Source: an uncultured Bacteroidota bacterium (GTDB taxonomy: Bacteria > Bacteroidota > Bacteroidia > Chitinophagales > Chitinophagaceae). Taken from it: 64,000 bases of DNA. The notes beneath the pieces were generated by a model. The model worked only from the letters and a program-made list of their open reading frames with translations. It was not told where the DNA came from and ran no database searches. Below are positions 16,831 to 24,038 of this stretch, in pieces. Position numbers and translations under genes: made by a program. Positions within the stretch are counted from its first letter, which is position 1. Each line of letters begins with the position of its first letter. The stretch is from assembly GCA_903887415.1 (NCBI GenBank), contig CAISPO010000018.1, forward strand, positions 62,001 through 126,000. Direction: 5' to 3'.

Positions 16831-17976
16831 ATGAAAAAAAATATTCAAATGAAGAAATTATCCGCGCTATATACGCTGGTTGTCCTGGCAGCCCTTTCCG
16901 TTTTCTTATATACTTCTTGTAAGAAAATAATTCATTCCAATGCACCCACACCAAACAATGTACGGCTGCATAGCTATACAGCTACCACACAGATCAACTC
17001 GGCAACTCCATTCCCTGTTTCAGACACCATAAATGACAACTATACGTTCACTTATGATTTGAGTAACCGGTTAACACAGATATTGTACACTTCTACAGAC
17101 CTGCTGGTTCCCAACAACCAGAGAAGCGAAACCATAACCTTTAATTATACAAACGATTCCATCGTTAAAACAATAATGACATTGCCGCTGAATACTTTCT
17201 ATCATGCTACCTTCGAAATAGATACATTTTTAGTGAACGCCCAGGGATTGATAACCAATACTTATGAACCAGGGCATACTACTACTTATCAATATTACGG
17301 CCAGCTTCTGGACCGGAAATCAGAGACATACTATCACAATGCACCTATAGGCACAAGCTCGGTAACAACTACTACCAGTATCTCCGAGGAGCGCACATAT
17401 AACTCGGATAACGGTGATTTTCTTAATTATTCTTTTAATGGTGTCTTAACAGCCAATTTCCCGAGCACAATGACGGTGTCTCCATATGCAATGAGAGATT
17501 ACTGGACATTCCCTACACTGCCCGGCACTACTTTGTATGGCGCTATTGCACATCCCGACCTGAATGATGGCTACTACGTATATACGCAGCACGGCGGCCT
17601 TTCATCATACACCGATCAGCTAAGTGGTTATTCCGAGTGGCCCATAACACTGTTTGCAGTTGATACCGCTAACGATACGGCTTATTGCTCTTATCCGGGC
17701 AACAATATTTATGGTAATGAAACATACACGTTTTATACCACTATGGCCAACCGTGTAGGCGATTACCTGCAACTCATGTCATTCACACAGTGGGGTAATA
17801 ATATTTACCGCAACAACCACCTGGTGAAATCTATCTCCAACTCTGGCTATACCACGACCATCAATTATAATATTGATGCTTATAGCAAGATCACACAAAT
17901 GACCGTGAAGATCGTGGACAGTGTGGCCAATACCCGAACTACCGTTTACAATCTGCAGTACGAGACCGATAACTAG
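16831..17976 (+). CDS. Lipoprotein of unknown function
   Basis: About 381 residues. A lipoprotein signal, LVVLAALSVFLYTSC, puts the lipidated Cys about 28 residues from the start. The rest is rich in Thr, Tyr, Ser and Asn, with many alternating beta-type stretches and phrases such as FTYDLSNRLTQI and TTINYNIDAYSKITQM, as in DUF4595-like or RHS-like repeat lipoproteins of Bacteroidota. The start is either ATG 16831 or ATG 16849; the longer frame from 16735 would bury the signal. It is probably anchored in the outer membrane. No function can be assigned. Confidence 0.7.
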   Translation: MKKNIQMKKLSALYTLVVLAALSVFLYTSCKKIIHSNAPTPNNVRLHSYTATTQINSATPFPVSDTINDNYTFTYDLSNRLTQILYTSTDLLVPNNQRSETITFNYTNDSIVKTIMTLPLNTFYHATFEIDTFLVNAQGLITNTYEPGHTTTYQYYGQLLDRKSETYYHNAPIGTSSVTTTTSISEERTYNSDNGDFLNYSFNGVLTANFPSTMTVSPYAMRDYWTFPTLPGTTLYGAIAHPDLNDGYYVYTQHGGLSSYTDQLSGYSEWPITLFAVDTANDTAYCSYPGNNIYGNETYTFYTTMANRVGDYLQLMSFTQWGNNIYRNNHLVKSISNSGYTTTINYNIDAYSKITQMTVKIVDSVANTRTTVYNLQYETDN

Positions 17977-18313
17977 CCATGGGGCTGGTTTCCATTATTA
18001 AGTTTGGGTGCTGCCTTTCTATTACTACTCCTTATTGACCCATAACGAGGACAACAGCCATTTGGTGTAAATTTGCAATTAAGGTCAATAAGGTAATATA
18101 TCATTGCTGGTGTTCAAGTTAATGATCCAGTTGCCCCGACCTTTAGGTCGGGGGAGAACGCGACAATATGAGCGGCTTTAGCCGAAATAGACCAACGTGA
18201 ATATACCAAAATGCACTTGACTGGACACTGACCTACTGTTTTGGCCGTGAGTGGAAATGATGAAAAATGAGTGCAACCCTCAATGGTTGGAATATTATTA
18301 AATGCAAGGAGTT
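17977..18313. other. Intergenic region with two TTTA-loop hairpins
   Basis: It contains CCCCGACC-TTTA-GGTCGGGG (18134-18153) and CGGC-TTTA-GCCG (18173-18184), set in otherwise unremarkable AT-rich DNA. No convincing coding frame was seen. It may be a dispersed non-coding element or a small-RNA locus. A GCAAGGAGTT run sits directly before the DUF2480 start. Confidence 0.5.
18134..18153. terminator. Perfect GC-rich hairpin with TTTA loop
   Basis: CCCCGACC (18134-18141), TTTA, GGTCGGGG (18146-18153). There is no T-run after it, so it is not a classical terminator. It is one of several hairpins in the window with the same tetraloop. Confidence 0.5.
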
Positions 18314-18835
18314 ATGGAAACAATTATAAATAAGGTAGCGGAAAGTGGTATTGTGACCCTGGATCTTGCTCCATACGTCCCGGCCGCCCAGGGCATGGCT
18401 ACTTTCGATCTGAAGCCGTTTCTGTTCCGGGAGATGATACTGAAAGAAAAGGACTACCGCGCAGCATTACAAACTCACGACTGGGATCAATATAAAGGAA
18501 TGCATGTGGCTATCACCTGCAGCGTGGACGCGATAGTACCGGTTTGGGCATATATGCTTACCGCGTCTTACTTACAACCTGTTGCTGCATCAATATACTA
18601 TGGTACTCCCGAAGAAATGGGAAAGGCGCTCATGGTGCAAAAGATCAGTGAGATAGACACCGCGGAATATGCCGACAAGCGGGTTGTAATAAAAGGTTGC
18701 GGAGATACCCCAATACCAGATGCAGCCTATGTAATGGTAACCCACCGCCTGCGGCCGGTCGCCAAGTCTATTATGTATGGCGAGCCCTGCTCAACAGTAC
18801 CTATATATAAAGCACCGAAAACCTTAGGCACGTAG
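18314..18835 (+). CDS. DUF2480 family protein
   Basis: 173 residues from ATG 18314, which follows AAGGAG. The ATG at 18302 adds four residues and is less like the family. Conserved phrases are INKVAESGIVTLDL, LKEKDYRAAL, HDWDQYKG and VPVWAYMLTASYLQP. The second half has a repeated Cys-Gly and His pattern (IKGCGDTPIPDAAYVMVTHRL). DUF2480 proteins are conserved in Bacteroidota and have no known biochemical role. It lies next to porX, convergently arranged. Its stop codon lies inside a dispersed repeat copy (18831-18860). Confidence 0.88.
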   Translation: METIINKVAESGIVTLDLAPYVPAAQGMATFDLKPFLFREMILKEKDYRAALQTHDWDQYKGMHVAITCSVDAIVPVWAYMLTASYLQPVAASIYYGTPEEMGKALMVQKISEIDTAEYADKRVVIKGCGDTPIPDAAYVMVTHRLRPVAKSIMYGEPCSTVPIYKAPKTLGT

Positions 18836-18860
18836 CATCTCCCTCTCCTTCGGAGAGGTC
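18831..18860 (+). repeat. GTAGC...CCCTCTCC-hairpin dispersed repeat, copy 1
   Basis: It reads CGTAGCATCTCCCTCTCC, then TTCGGAGAGG; CCTCTCCTTCGGAGAGG is a hairpin. The copy supplies the TAG stop of the DUF2480 gene and ends next to the porX stop at 18861. Related copies are near 29015, 48983 and 57668. Confidence 0.65.
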
Positions 18861-20414
18861 CTACTTACTCTCCAATCTCACCACTGGTATTATCATCTCC
18901 TCCAGCGATATGCCCCCATGCTGGAAGGTATTTTTGTAGTAGTTTACAAAGTGGTTGTAGTTGTTAGGATAGCAGAGGAACACATCCCCTTTAGCGAATA
19001 TGAAAGTAGAGCTCACGTTAGGCCGAGGCAACCCTGCAAATTTTGGGTCGCGGAAGGCCAGTACGTCGCGCTCTTCATACTGCAGGTTACGGCCATGCTT
19101 GTAGCGCAGATTGGCAGTGGTGGCTCGGTCGCCTACACATTTGCTGGGGGTTTTCACACGGGTGCTGCCATGGTCTGTTGTAAGCAATACCTGTATGTTT
19201 TTGTCAGCTATTTTGCGCAGTGCACGGTGCAGCGGTGAATGCTCAAACCAGCTCTCCACCAGCGAGCGGTAGGATATTTCATCGCCGGCCAGCTCTTTCA
19301 GCACCTCCATTTCGGTGCGTGCATGAGATAGCATATCCACGAAGTTATAGACAATAACAGTGAGGTCATTGGAAAGGCAGTTATGAATATTCTCCTCCAT
19401 CGACTTAGCGTCATCGTTGTTGGTGATCTTTATGTATTGCGTTTTGAGGTTGTCCAGCTTTAAATGTTTGAGCTGGTTACGCAGAAAGAGCTCTTCGTAG
19501 AGGTTCTTGCCGCCGTCCTCGTCATCATTTTTCCATTCCAGCGGAAAGTGGGCTGCAATATCTATCGGCAGCATACCGGCGAAGATAGCGTTGCGGCAGT
19601 ATTGGGTAGCTGTAGGCAATATACTGTAATACTGGTCTTCATCAATCACGCGCAGTGACTCAGAAAGAATAGGTTGTATGGCCTTCCAGTGGTCCAGCCG
19701 TAGATTGTCTATAACGATCAGGAAGGTAGGCTTGCCCTGTTTCAGGAACGGCGCGACCTTTTTCTCAAACACCCTGTGCGACATCAGTGGCCCTTTGTCG
19801 TCCTTTATCCAGTTGGCGTAGTTTTTAGAAATGTATTTAAAGAACTCTGTATTGGCTTCCGTTTTCTGCGACTGCAGCACTTCCATCATTTCATCGCTGT
19901 TGCTTTTGCCCATTTCCAGCTCCCAGTACACCAGTTTTTTATATAGGTCTTTCCATTCTTCATGGTTAGGGTTTGAGCTGAGTGCCATAAACAGGTTGCG
20001 GAAATCCTGCTGATAGGCAGTTGTGGTCTTTTCAGATACGAGGCGCTTGGTATCCATTATTTTTTTCAGGGAGAGCAGCACCTGGTTTGGGTTTACCGGC
20101 TTTATGAGGTAGTCCGTTATCTGTGAGCCCAGCGCGTCCTCCATTATGTTTTCCGCTTCATTCTTGGTAATCATAACCACCGGCAGTTGCGGTAGCATCT
20201 CTTTTATCTTGGCCAGTGTTTCCAGGCCGGTAAGGCCGGGCATGCTCTCATCCAGCAGCACTACATCTACTATTTTATCTTTCAGCAGTTCCAGCGCATC
20301 ATGGCCATTGCTGAGCGGTGTGACTTCGTAACCTTTGTTTTTCAGGAAAAGTATTTGCGACTTCAAAGAGTCTATTTCGTCGTCAACCCATAGTATTTCG
20401 CCTTGTGTGCTCAT
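18861..20414 (-). CDS. porX: PorX, response regulator with PglZ-type phosphatase effector (T9SS regulator)
   Basis: 517 residues. Residues 1-125 form a CheY-like receiver with the acidic pair DD (11-12), phosphoacceptor D55 in LLDESMPG, T83 and K105 in LIKPV. A helical linker follows, then a PglZ/alkaline-phosphatase-like domain (about 170-517) with LIVIDNLRLDHW and LLTTDHGSTRV metal-site motifs. This architecture is that of PorX, which with the sensor PorY controls T9SS gene expression in Porphyromonas and relatives. It works in the cytoplasm. No porY is in the window. The PorG-like gene 700 bp away fits a secretion-linked neighbourhood. Confidence 0.93.
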   Translation of the reverse strand: MSTQGEILWVDDEIDSLKSQILFLKNKGYEVTPLSNGHDALELLKDKIVDVVLLDESMPGLTGLETLAKIKEMLPQLPVVMITKNEAENIMEDALGSQITDYLIKPVNPNQVLLSLKKIMDTKRLVSEKTTTAYQQDFRNLFMALSSNPNHEEWKDLYKKLVYWELEMGKSNSDEMMEVLQSQKTEANTEFFKYISKNYANWIKDDKGPLMSHRVFEKKVAPFLKQGKPTFLIVIDNLRLDHWKAIQPILSESLRVIDEDQYYSILPTATQYCRNAIFAGMLPIDIAAHFPLEWKNDDEDGGKNLYEELFLRNQLKHLKLDNLKTQYIKITNNDDAKSMEENIHNCLSNDLTVIVYNFVDMLSHARTEMEVLKELAGDEISYRSLVESWFEHSPLHRALRKIADKNIQVLLTTDHGSTRVKTPSKCVGDRATTANLRYKHGRNLQYEERDVLAFRDPKFAGLPRPNVSSTFIFAKGDVFLCYPNNYNHFVNYYKNTFQHGGISLEEMIIPVVRLESK

Positions 20415-20564
20415 ATTGTGTGTGCTGGTTTTTATAATGAAGATAAAAGTATTACAAATTGTATTCCGTGAGAGATAGGCTGGGGCAGTTTAACGGAAAA
20501 TTAGTGGTTGCTTTTGGAATAACGTGCCTAAGCTGTTAGTATTGCATACAGAAAGTTAAATACC

Positions 20565-21014
20565 ATGCCGCCAATAATAAGAAGAGCCAAAATAGAAGAT
20601 TGCACCCGTATGCTCGAGCTGGTGAATGAGCTGGCGGTCTATGAGCGGGCGCCGCAGGAGGTAACCGTTTCGTTAGCTCATTTTGCGGAAAGTGGTTTTG
20701 GCACAAACCCGGTGTGGTGGGCGTTTGTAGCCGAGGAAGGGGGTATTATTAACGGCTTTGCACTATACTACATCCGCTACTCCACCTGGAAGGGACAGAA
20801 GATGTACCTGGAAGACATCATTGTTACTGAAGCTGCCCGCGGGCGCGGACTAGGTGCGTTATTGATGGATGCATTGATCGCGGAAGCCAAAGAAAAAAAC
20901 TTCCAGGGAATGACCTGGCAGGTACTCAACTGGAACGAACCTGCGCTCAACTTTTACCGCAAATACAATACCCGCTTTGATGATGAATGGGTAAATGGGA
21001 TACTCGATTTCTAA
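20565..21014 (+). CDS. GNAT family N-acetyltransferase
   Basis: 149 residues with the GNAT core: YERAPQEVTVS at about 28-38, the beta4 strand MYLEDIIVTEAARGRGLGALLMDALI carrying the acetyl-CoA loop R-G-R-G-L-G (about 90-95), and the C-terminal WQVLNWNEPALNFYRKY. The last part resembles spermidine/spermine or thialysine acetyltransferases, so a polyamine or amino-acid amine is a plausible acceptor (inference). It is divergent from porX and convergent with porG. Confidence 0.88.
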   Translation: MPPIIRRAKIEDCTRMLELVNELAVYERAPQEVTVSLAHFAESGFGTNPVWWAFVAEEGGIINGFALYYIRYSTWKGQKMYLEDIIVTEAARGRGLGALLMDALIAEAKEKNFQGMTWQVLNWNEPALNFYRKYNTRFDDEWVNGILDF

Positions 21015-21025
21015 ATTCCAATGTG

Positions 21026-21088
21026 CAAATTCCAAATTTCAAGGCCCGCGTAACGAAAGAATATTTCTAACACCCCTTTTGGAATTTG
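21026..21088. terminator. Inverted repeat between convergent GNAT and porG genes
   Basis: CAAATTCCAAA (21026-21036) and TTTGGAATTTG (21078-21088) are perfect 11-bp arms with a 41-nt loop, followed by ATTTATTTTTT. It could terminate transcription for the plus strand. The same AATTCC/GGAATT vocabulary recurs near 37570-37645. Confidence 0.45.
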
Positions 21089-21109
21089 AGATTTATTTTT
21101 TGAAATTTT

Positions 21110-21964
21110 CTATCTGATCCTCATCTGGTCATCATTTCTGTCTGCAGATGGGCAGCGGTACGATGTGAAGTTGAATGATACGCTGATCTCGGCAACCAAA
21201 TACTGATCCATACTGGCCGTATTGCCGCGCTGCTTACCCGCTATGCCGAGTGTTTGGCCCGGGGAGCGGTCCTGGAGCGCCAGAGCAGCCGAATTTGTCT
21301 TAAAGTTGCTGGCGCCTACATAGGTTGCGCTTACATCGTCCAGGTGATCGGTGGTAGTAAGCCGGTCGGCAACCTCAACGGTAATGTTTACGCCGCCGAT
21401 TACCCAATACTTAATACCAACACCAATGGGAAAGCAGGCCGCCGCGGAACCATATTTCCGGTTGCTGTAGCCGCTTACGTTTTGACCTTCTGTGCCAAGT
21501 TGTTGAAGAGCGTATTTTTGACCGTTATAGGTAGTATAAGGGCTATAATAGAACGCGCCGATGCCGCCTGTGAGATAAGGAGTGAATCTATGGGTAGGGT
21601 CACCTGTCACAAACCCAAAGAAATTAAATTCGGCCTGCAGGCAGCCTTCAAATATTTGGCTGTTGAAATTAAGATTGCGGGTTTTGTCGAACAGATCGGT
21701 ATTGTACTTGTCGTCATAGCTTACCTGGGTAATGGTCATCTCTCCTTTAAGAGCTATGTACATATTCATACGTTTGCGCAGGTAAAGCCCGCCACTTGGA
21801 TGAATGGTCTGAAAACCGTAATTCTCGTTGAGATCACCAAAATATTGTGAGCCACCTGCAGATATGCCTAGTTCTTCAGCGGTGTAATATTTTTGGGCTT
21901 GCAACTGGAATGCGCCAGTTACGAATAATATAATTATTAAAAGTGTTTTGCAAATTTGTACCAT
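21110..21964 (-). CDS. porG: PorG-like DUF6089 outer membrane beta-barrel protein (T9SS)
   Basis: 284 residues: signal peptide ending LQAQ (about residue 24), then YYTAEELGISAGGSQYFGDLNENYG, the characteristic DUF6089 opening in which an aromatic-Gly-Asp-Leu-Asn motif begins the first strands. Amphipathic beta strands follow and the last strand is VAEISVSFNFTSY. PorG is the T9SS outer membrane barrel that contacts the PorK/N ring. DUF6089 has several paralogues per genome, so the PorG name is probable, not certain. Its neighbour porX encodes the T9SS response regulator. Confidence 0.75.
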   Translation of the reverse strand: MVQICKTLLIIILFVTGAFQLQAQKYYTAEELGISAGGSQYFGDLNENYGFQTIHPSGGLYLRKRMNMYIALKGEMTITQVSYDDKYNTDLFDKTRNLNFNSQIFEGCLQAEFNFFGFVTGDPTHRFTPYLTGGIGAFYYSPYTTYNGQKYALQQLGTEGQNVSGYSNRKYGSAAACFPIGVGIKYWVIGGVNITVEVADRLTTTDHLDDVSATYVGASNFKTNSAALALQDRSPGQTLGIAGKQRGNTASMDQYLVAEISVSFNFTSYRCPSADRNDDQMRIR

Positions 21965-22030
21965 TATTTCTACAAAACGGCAAAAGTAATTTTTTATTGC
22001 ATTATCTCATCAACGCAATTGGAACCGGAG

Positions 22031-22213
22031 CTACGCGGCATGCTTGTGGTGTACCTTGGTATAGGTGTACCGGGTTGACTGTCCCACCTGGGTGAATGTA
22101 ACTTCCACTTCCTCAAGGGAAAACAGGTCTTTTATACTTTTTATACAATTTCTAAAAGCCGCTGCCAGCTTATGCCACAGCCCGGTTTTGTATTTTAGCG
22201 CTATCGTTGTCAT
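22031..22213 (-). CDS. Small protein, paralogue of 22342-22518
   Basis: 60 residues. Its last 31 residues (from LFSLEEVEVTF to YTYTKVHHKHAA) align with the next small gene without gaps (LFQPEEVEVTF ... YTYIKVPHKQVA). The N-terminus is a basic amphipathic helix (LWHKLAAAFRNCIKSIKD), with no signal peptide. Inverted repeats lie directly upstream. Function unknown; the conserved tail looks like a short beta hairpin with a charged Tyr-rich strand. Confidence 0.7.
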   Translation of the reverse strand: MTTIALKYKTGLWHKLAAAFRNCIKSIKDLFSLEEVEVTFTQVGQSTRYTYTKVHHKHAA

Positions 22214-22221
22214 AAGGATAG

Positions 22222-22245
22222 ATTTATAACATTGGTGTTATAAAT
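22222..22245. promoter_or_regulatory. Perfect inverted repeat ATTTATAACA-ttgg-TGTTATAAAT before the small gene
   Basis: 10-bp arms with a 4-nt centre, 8 bp upstream of ATG 22213. Position and symmetry fit a repressor operator or a translation-controlling hairpin in the leader. Confidence 0.6.
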
Positions 22246-22274
22246 TTAATGCCAACTATGTGCCGGTTTTCACC

Positions 22275-22320
22275 AATACATCGTTAAAAACGAGAGAAAT
22301 GATCATTTTAACGATGTATT
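22275..22320. promoter_or_regulatory. 15-bp perfect inverted repeat between the two small paralogous genes
   Basis: AATACATCGTTAAAA (22275-22289) and TTTTAACGATGTATT (22306-22320) with a 16-nt loop. There is no T-run after it on either strand, so a simple terminator is less likely than an operator, an RNA processing or stability structure, or a mobile-element end. Confidence 0.65.
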
Positions 22321-22341
22321 GCAGAATCGATTCCTTAAACG

Positions 22342-22518
22342 TTAAGCTACCTGTTTATGCGGCACTTTTATATAAGTATAGCTTTTTGTGTTTCCTTCTT
22401 CTTTGAAAGTAACCTCAACTTCTTCCGGCTGGAACAGGGTAGCTACTTTATTGCTGATTTTTTTGAGAAGGCCGATTGTGTGTTTTTTCTCTGGTTTCAG
22501 ATTATCTTCGGGTTTCAT
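22342..22518 (-). CDS. Small protein, paralogue of 22031-22213
   Basis: 58 residues from ATG 22518 to TAA 22342. It begins MKPEDNLKPEKKHTIGLLKK and ends PEEVEVTF...YTYIKVPHKQVA, sharing its C-terminal half with the next gene. It has a strong promoter at 22583-22611 and a leader of about 55 nt, so it is probably expressed. No signal peptide, no membrane helix and no recognised domain. The pair looks like a tandem duplication with divergent N-termini. Confidence 0.7.
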   Translation of the reverse strand: MKPEDNLKPEKKHTIGLLKKISNKVATLFQPEEVEVTFKEEGNTKSYTYIKVPHKQVA

Positions 22519-22582
22519 AATGTTTGTATTTAATAAGGGGTATAGTTTATAATGGAATAACGCTGCATCTGTTTTATTATTG

Positions 22583-22611
22583 CAAAACTAATGATACATA
22601 GCTGGTACAAA
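22583..22611 (-). promoter_or_regulatory. Bacteroidota-type promoter of the small-protein pair
   Basis: Minus strand: TTTG (22608-22611), a 17-nt spacer, TAGTTTTG (22583-22590) followed by C. An excellent match to the TTTG/TAnnTTTG consensus. Confidence 0.75.
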
Positions 22612-22674
22612 TACAAAGTAGCTATAAAAACTTACGCACAACATATTAAGAGATATGCTGGGTGAAAGATTTTT

Positions 22675-22707
22675 TTTGGATTAAATAATATTATCCTATA
22701 CTTTTGC
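22675..22707 (+). promoter_or_regulatory. Promoter of the rpsF-rpsR-rplI operon
   Basis: TTTG (22675-22678), a 20-nt spacer and TACTTTTGC (22699-22707). The predicted leader before the rpsF ATG at 22838 is about 125 nt. Confidence 0.72.
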
Positions 22708-22711
22708 AATC

Positions 22712-22817
22712 CCAAATTTGTCCGGCTATCTCGGTTGGCAGTTTTCAGTTGGCAGTTTTCATACTAACAGCTTTTACCTGGTTTTTGAGATATCCAATGT
22801 TCCTGCCGGACGATTGG
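22712..22817 (+). promoter_or_regulatory. Structured rpsF leader, candidate S6:S18 autoregulatory element
   Basis: Nested arms: CCAA (22712-22715) with TTGG (22814-22817), GTCCGGC (22720-22726) with GCCGGAC (22805-22811), and TATCTC (22727-22732) with GAGATA (22787-22792), with a one-sided bulge at 22793-22804. The terminal loop carries a duplicated TTGGCAGTTTTCA. S6:S18-binding rpsF leaders are known in many bacteria; whether this belongs to that motif class is inference from position and structure. Confidence 0.55.
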
Positions 22818-22837
22818 TTTAACCTTTAAAAAAAATT

Positions 22838-23203
22838 ATGGCAACAGAAAACACGCTGCAGAGCTATGAGCTCATGCTCGTCTTTACTCCCGTACTTGCG
22901 GATGAAGACTACAAGACAGCCCAGAAAAAGTACCAGGACTTCCTGAAAGAGAACGGAGGTACAGTTATTCACCAGGATGCATGGGGCCTTCGCTCACTGG
23001 CTTACCCCATCGCAAAGAAGACCACAGGCCTTTACTACGTTGTAGAGTATCAAGCCCCGGCTGATACTAACGCGAAACTGGAGATCCAGATGAACCGTGA
23101 TGAGAGCATCATGCGCCATATGGTGACCCGCCTCGACAAGTACGCAGTTGCGTACAATCTTAGAAAACGTAATAAAAACGCATCTGTAGAGAACGCTTCT
23201 TAA
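22838..23203 (+). CDS. rpsF: 30S ribosomal protein S6
   Basis: 121 residues. It opens with [17 protein letters not shown] and has [32 protein letters not shown] and the late [19 protein letters not shown], all standard S6 positions. It binds the central domain of 16S rRNA as a pair with S18, which is encoded next, 11 bp downstream. First gene of a classic rpsF-rpsR-rplI operon. Confidence 0.97.
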   Translation: MATENTLQSYELMLVFTPVLADEDYKTAQKKYQDFLKENGGTVIHQDAWGLRSLAYPIAKKTTGLYYVVEYQAPADTNAKLEIQMNRDESIMRHMVTRLDKYAVAYNLRKRNKNASVENAS

Positions 23204-23214
23204 AAAAACTGAAA

Positions 23215-23481
23215 ATGGCTAAGCAAAACGAAATAAAATTCCTTACCACACAGCGTGTGGAAAAACGCCAGAAGAAATACTGCCGTTTTAAGAAAATGGG
23301 TATCCGTTATATAGATTATAAAGACGGAGAATTCCTGAAAAAATTCCTCAACGAGCAGGGCAAAATGCTGCCACGCCGCATTAGCGGAAACTCGCTGAAA
23401 TACCAGCGCAAAGTATCACAGGCGATAAAGAAAGCCCGCCAGATGGCTATTTTACCTTACGTTACTGACCTTTTAAAGTAG
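23215..23481 (+). CDS. rpsR: 30S ribosomal protein S18
   Basis: 88 residues, basic, with [42 protein letters not shown] and LLPYV-type ending (here [10 protein letters not shown]). It forms the S6:S18 heterodimer on the 30S platform. It sits between rpsF (11-bp gap) and rplI (6-bp gap). Confidence 0.97.
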   Translation: MAKQNEIKFLTTQRVEKRQKKYCRFKKMGIRYIDYKDGEFLKKFLNEQGKMLPRRISGNSLKYQRKVSQAIKKARQMAILPYVTDLLK

Positions 23482-23487
23482 AAAATC

Positions 23488-23934
23488 ATGCAAGTAATTC
23501 TTATAAAAGACGTTGACAACCTGGGCTCAGCCCATGAAATGGTAGCAGTAAAACCGGGGTATGCCCGCAATTACCTGATACCACAGAAGTATGCAATTGA
23601 AGCAAGCGCCAGCAATACCAAAATAATGGAAGAGCGCCGCAAGCAGTTGCAGAAGAAAGAAGACAAACTGATGGCCGAAGTAGCTAATGTTACTGAGGTG
23701 CTGAAAGCATCGCCTGTTAAAGTTGGCGCCAAGACAGGCACCAGCGGCAAGATATTCGGTTCTGTAACTTCTATACAAATAGCCCGCGCTATCCGTGAGC
23801 AGAAAGGTTACGAAATTGACCGTCGCCGTATCAGCATCATAGGTGATGTGAAAGAAGTAGGTATGCACAAAGCAAGCATCGATTTCGGCAAAGACAATGT
23901 TGTAGAAATCGAGTTTGAAGTAGCTGGGGAGTAA
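23488..23934 (+). CDS. rplI: 50S ribosomal protein L9
   Basis: 148 residues with the N-terminal signature MQVILIKDVDNLGSAHEMVAVKPGYARNYLIP, the long connecting helix (about 40-75), and a C-terminal domain with GKIFGSVTSIQIA. L9 binds 23S rRNA near the L1 stalk base and helps reading-frame fidelity. Last gene of the operon, followed by a strong terminator. Confidence 0.97.
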   Translation: MQVILIKDVDNLGSAHEMVAVKPGYARNYLIPQKYAIEASASNTKIMEERRKQLQKKEDKLMAEVANVTEVLKASPVKVGAKTGTSGKIFGSVTSIQIARAIREQKGYEIDRRRISIIGDVKEVGMHKASIDFGKDNVVEIEFEVAGE

Positions 23935-23963
23935 TCTTCCTGAAACAAACTAAATCATATTGG

Positions 23964-23993
23964 CCACCCCTCTCATTGAGGGGTGGTTTTTTT
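23964..23993 (+). terminator. Rho-independent terminator of the rpsF-rpsR-rplI operon
   Basis: CCACCCCTC (23964-23972), loop TCATT, GAGGGGTGG (23978-23986), then seven T. Confidence 0.92.
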
Positions 23994-24038
23994 GTTGGAC
24001 AGGGAATACTACAACTTTAATTAACTTAGCAGAACAAA

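Larger units (their letters stand above)
22519..22837. other. Divergent control region: small-gene promoter and rpsF promoter with leader
   Basis: No gene. It holds two outward-facing Bacteroidota promoters (22583-22611 minus; 22675-22707 plus) and a structured rpsF leader, described separately. Confidence 0.7.

Noticed and set aside
22733-22763. Duplicated TTGGCAGTTTTCA as a small satellite or CRISPR-like repeat
   Set aside because: Only two units, inside the rpsF leader loop; interpreted as a dispersed micro-repeat.
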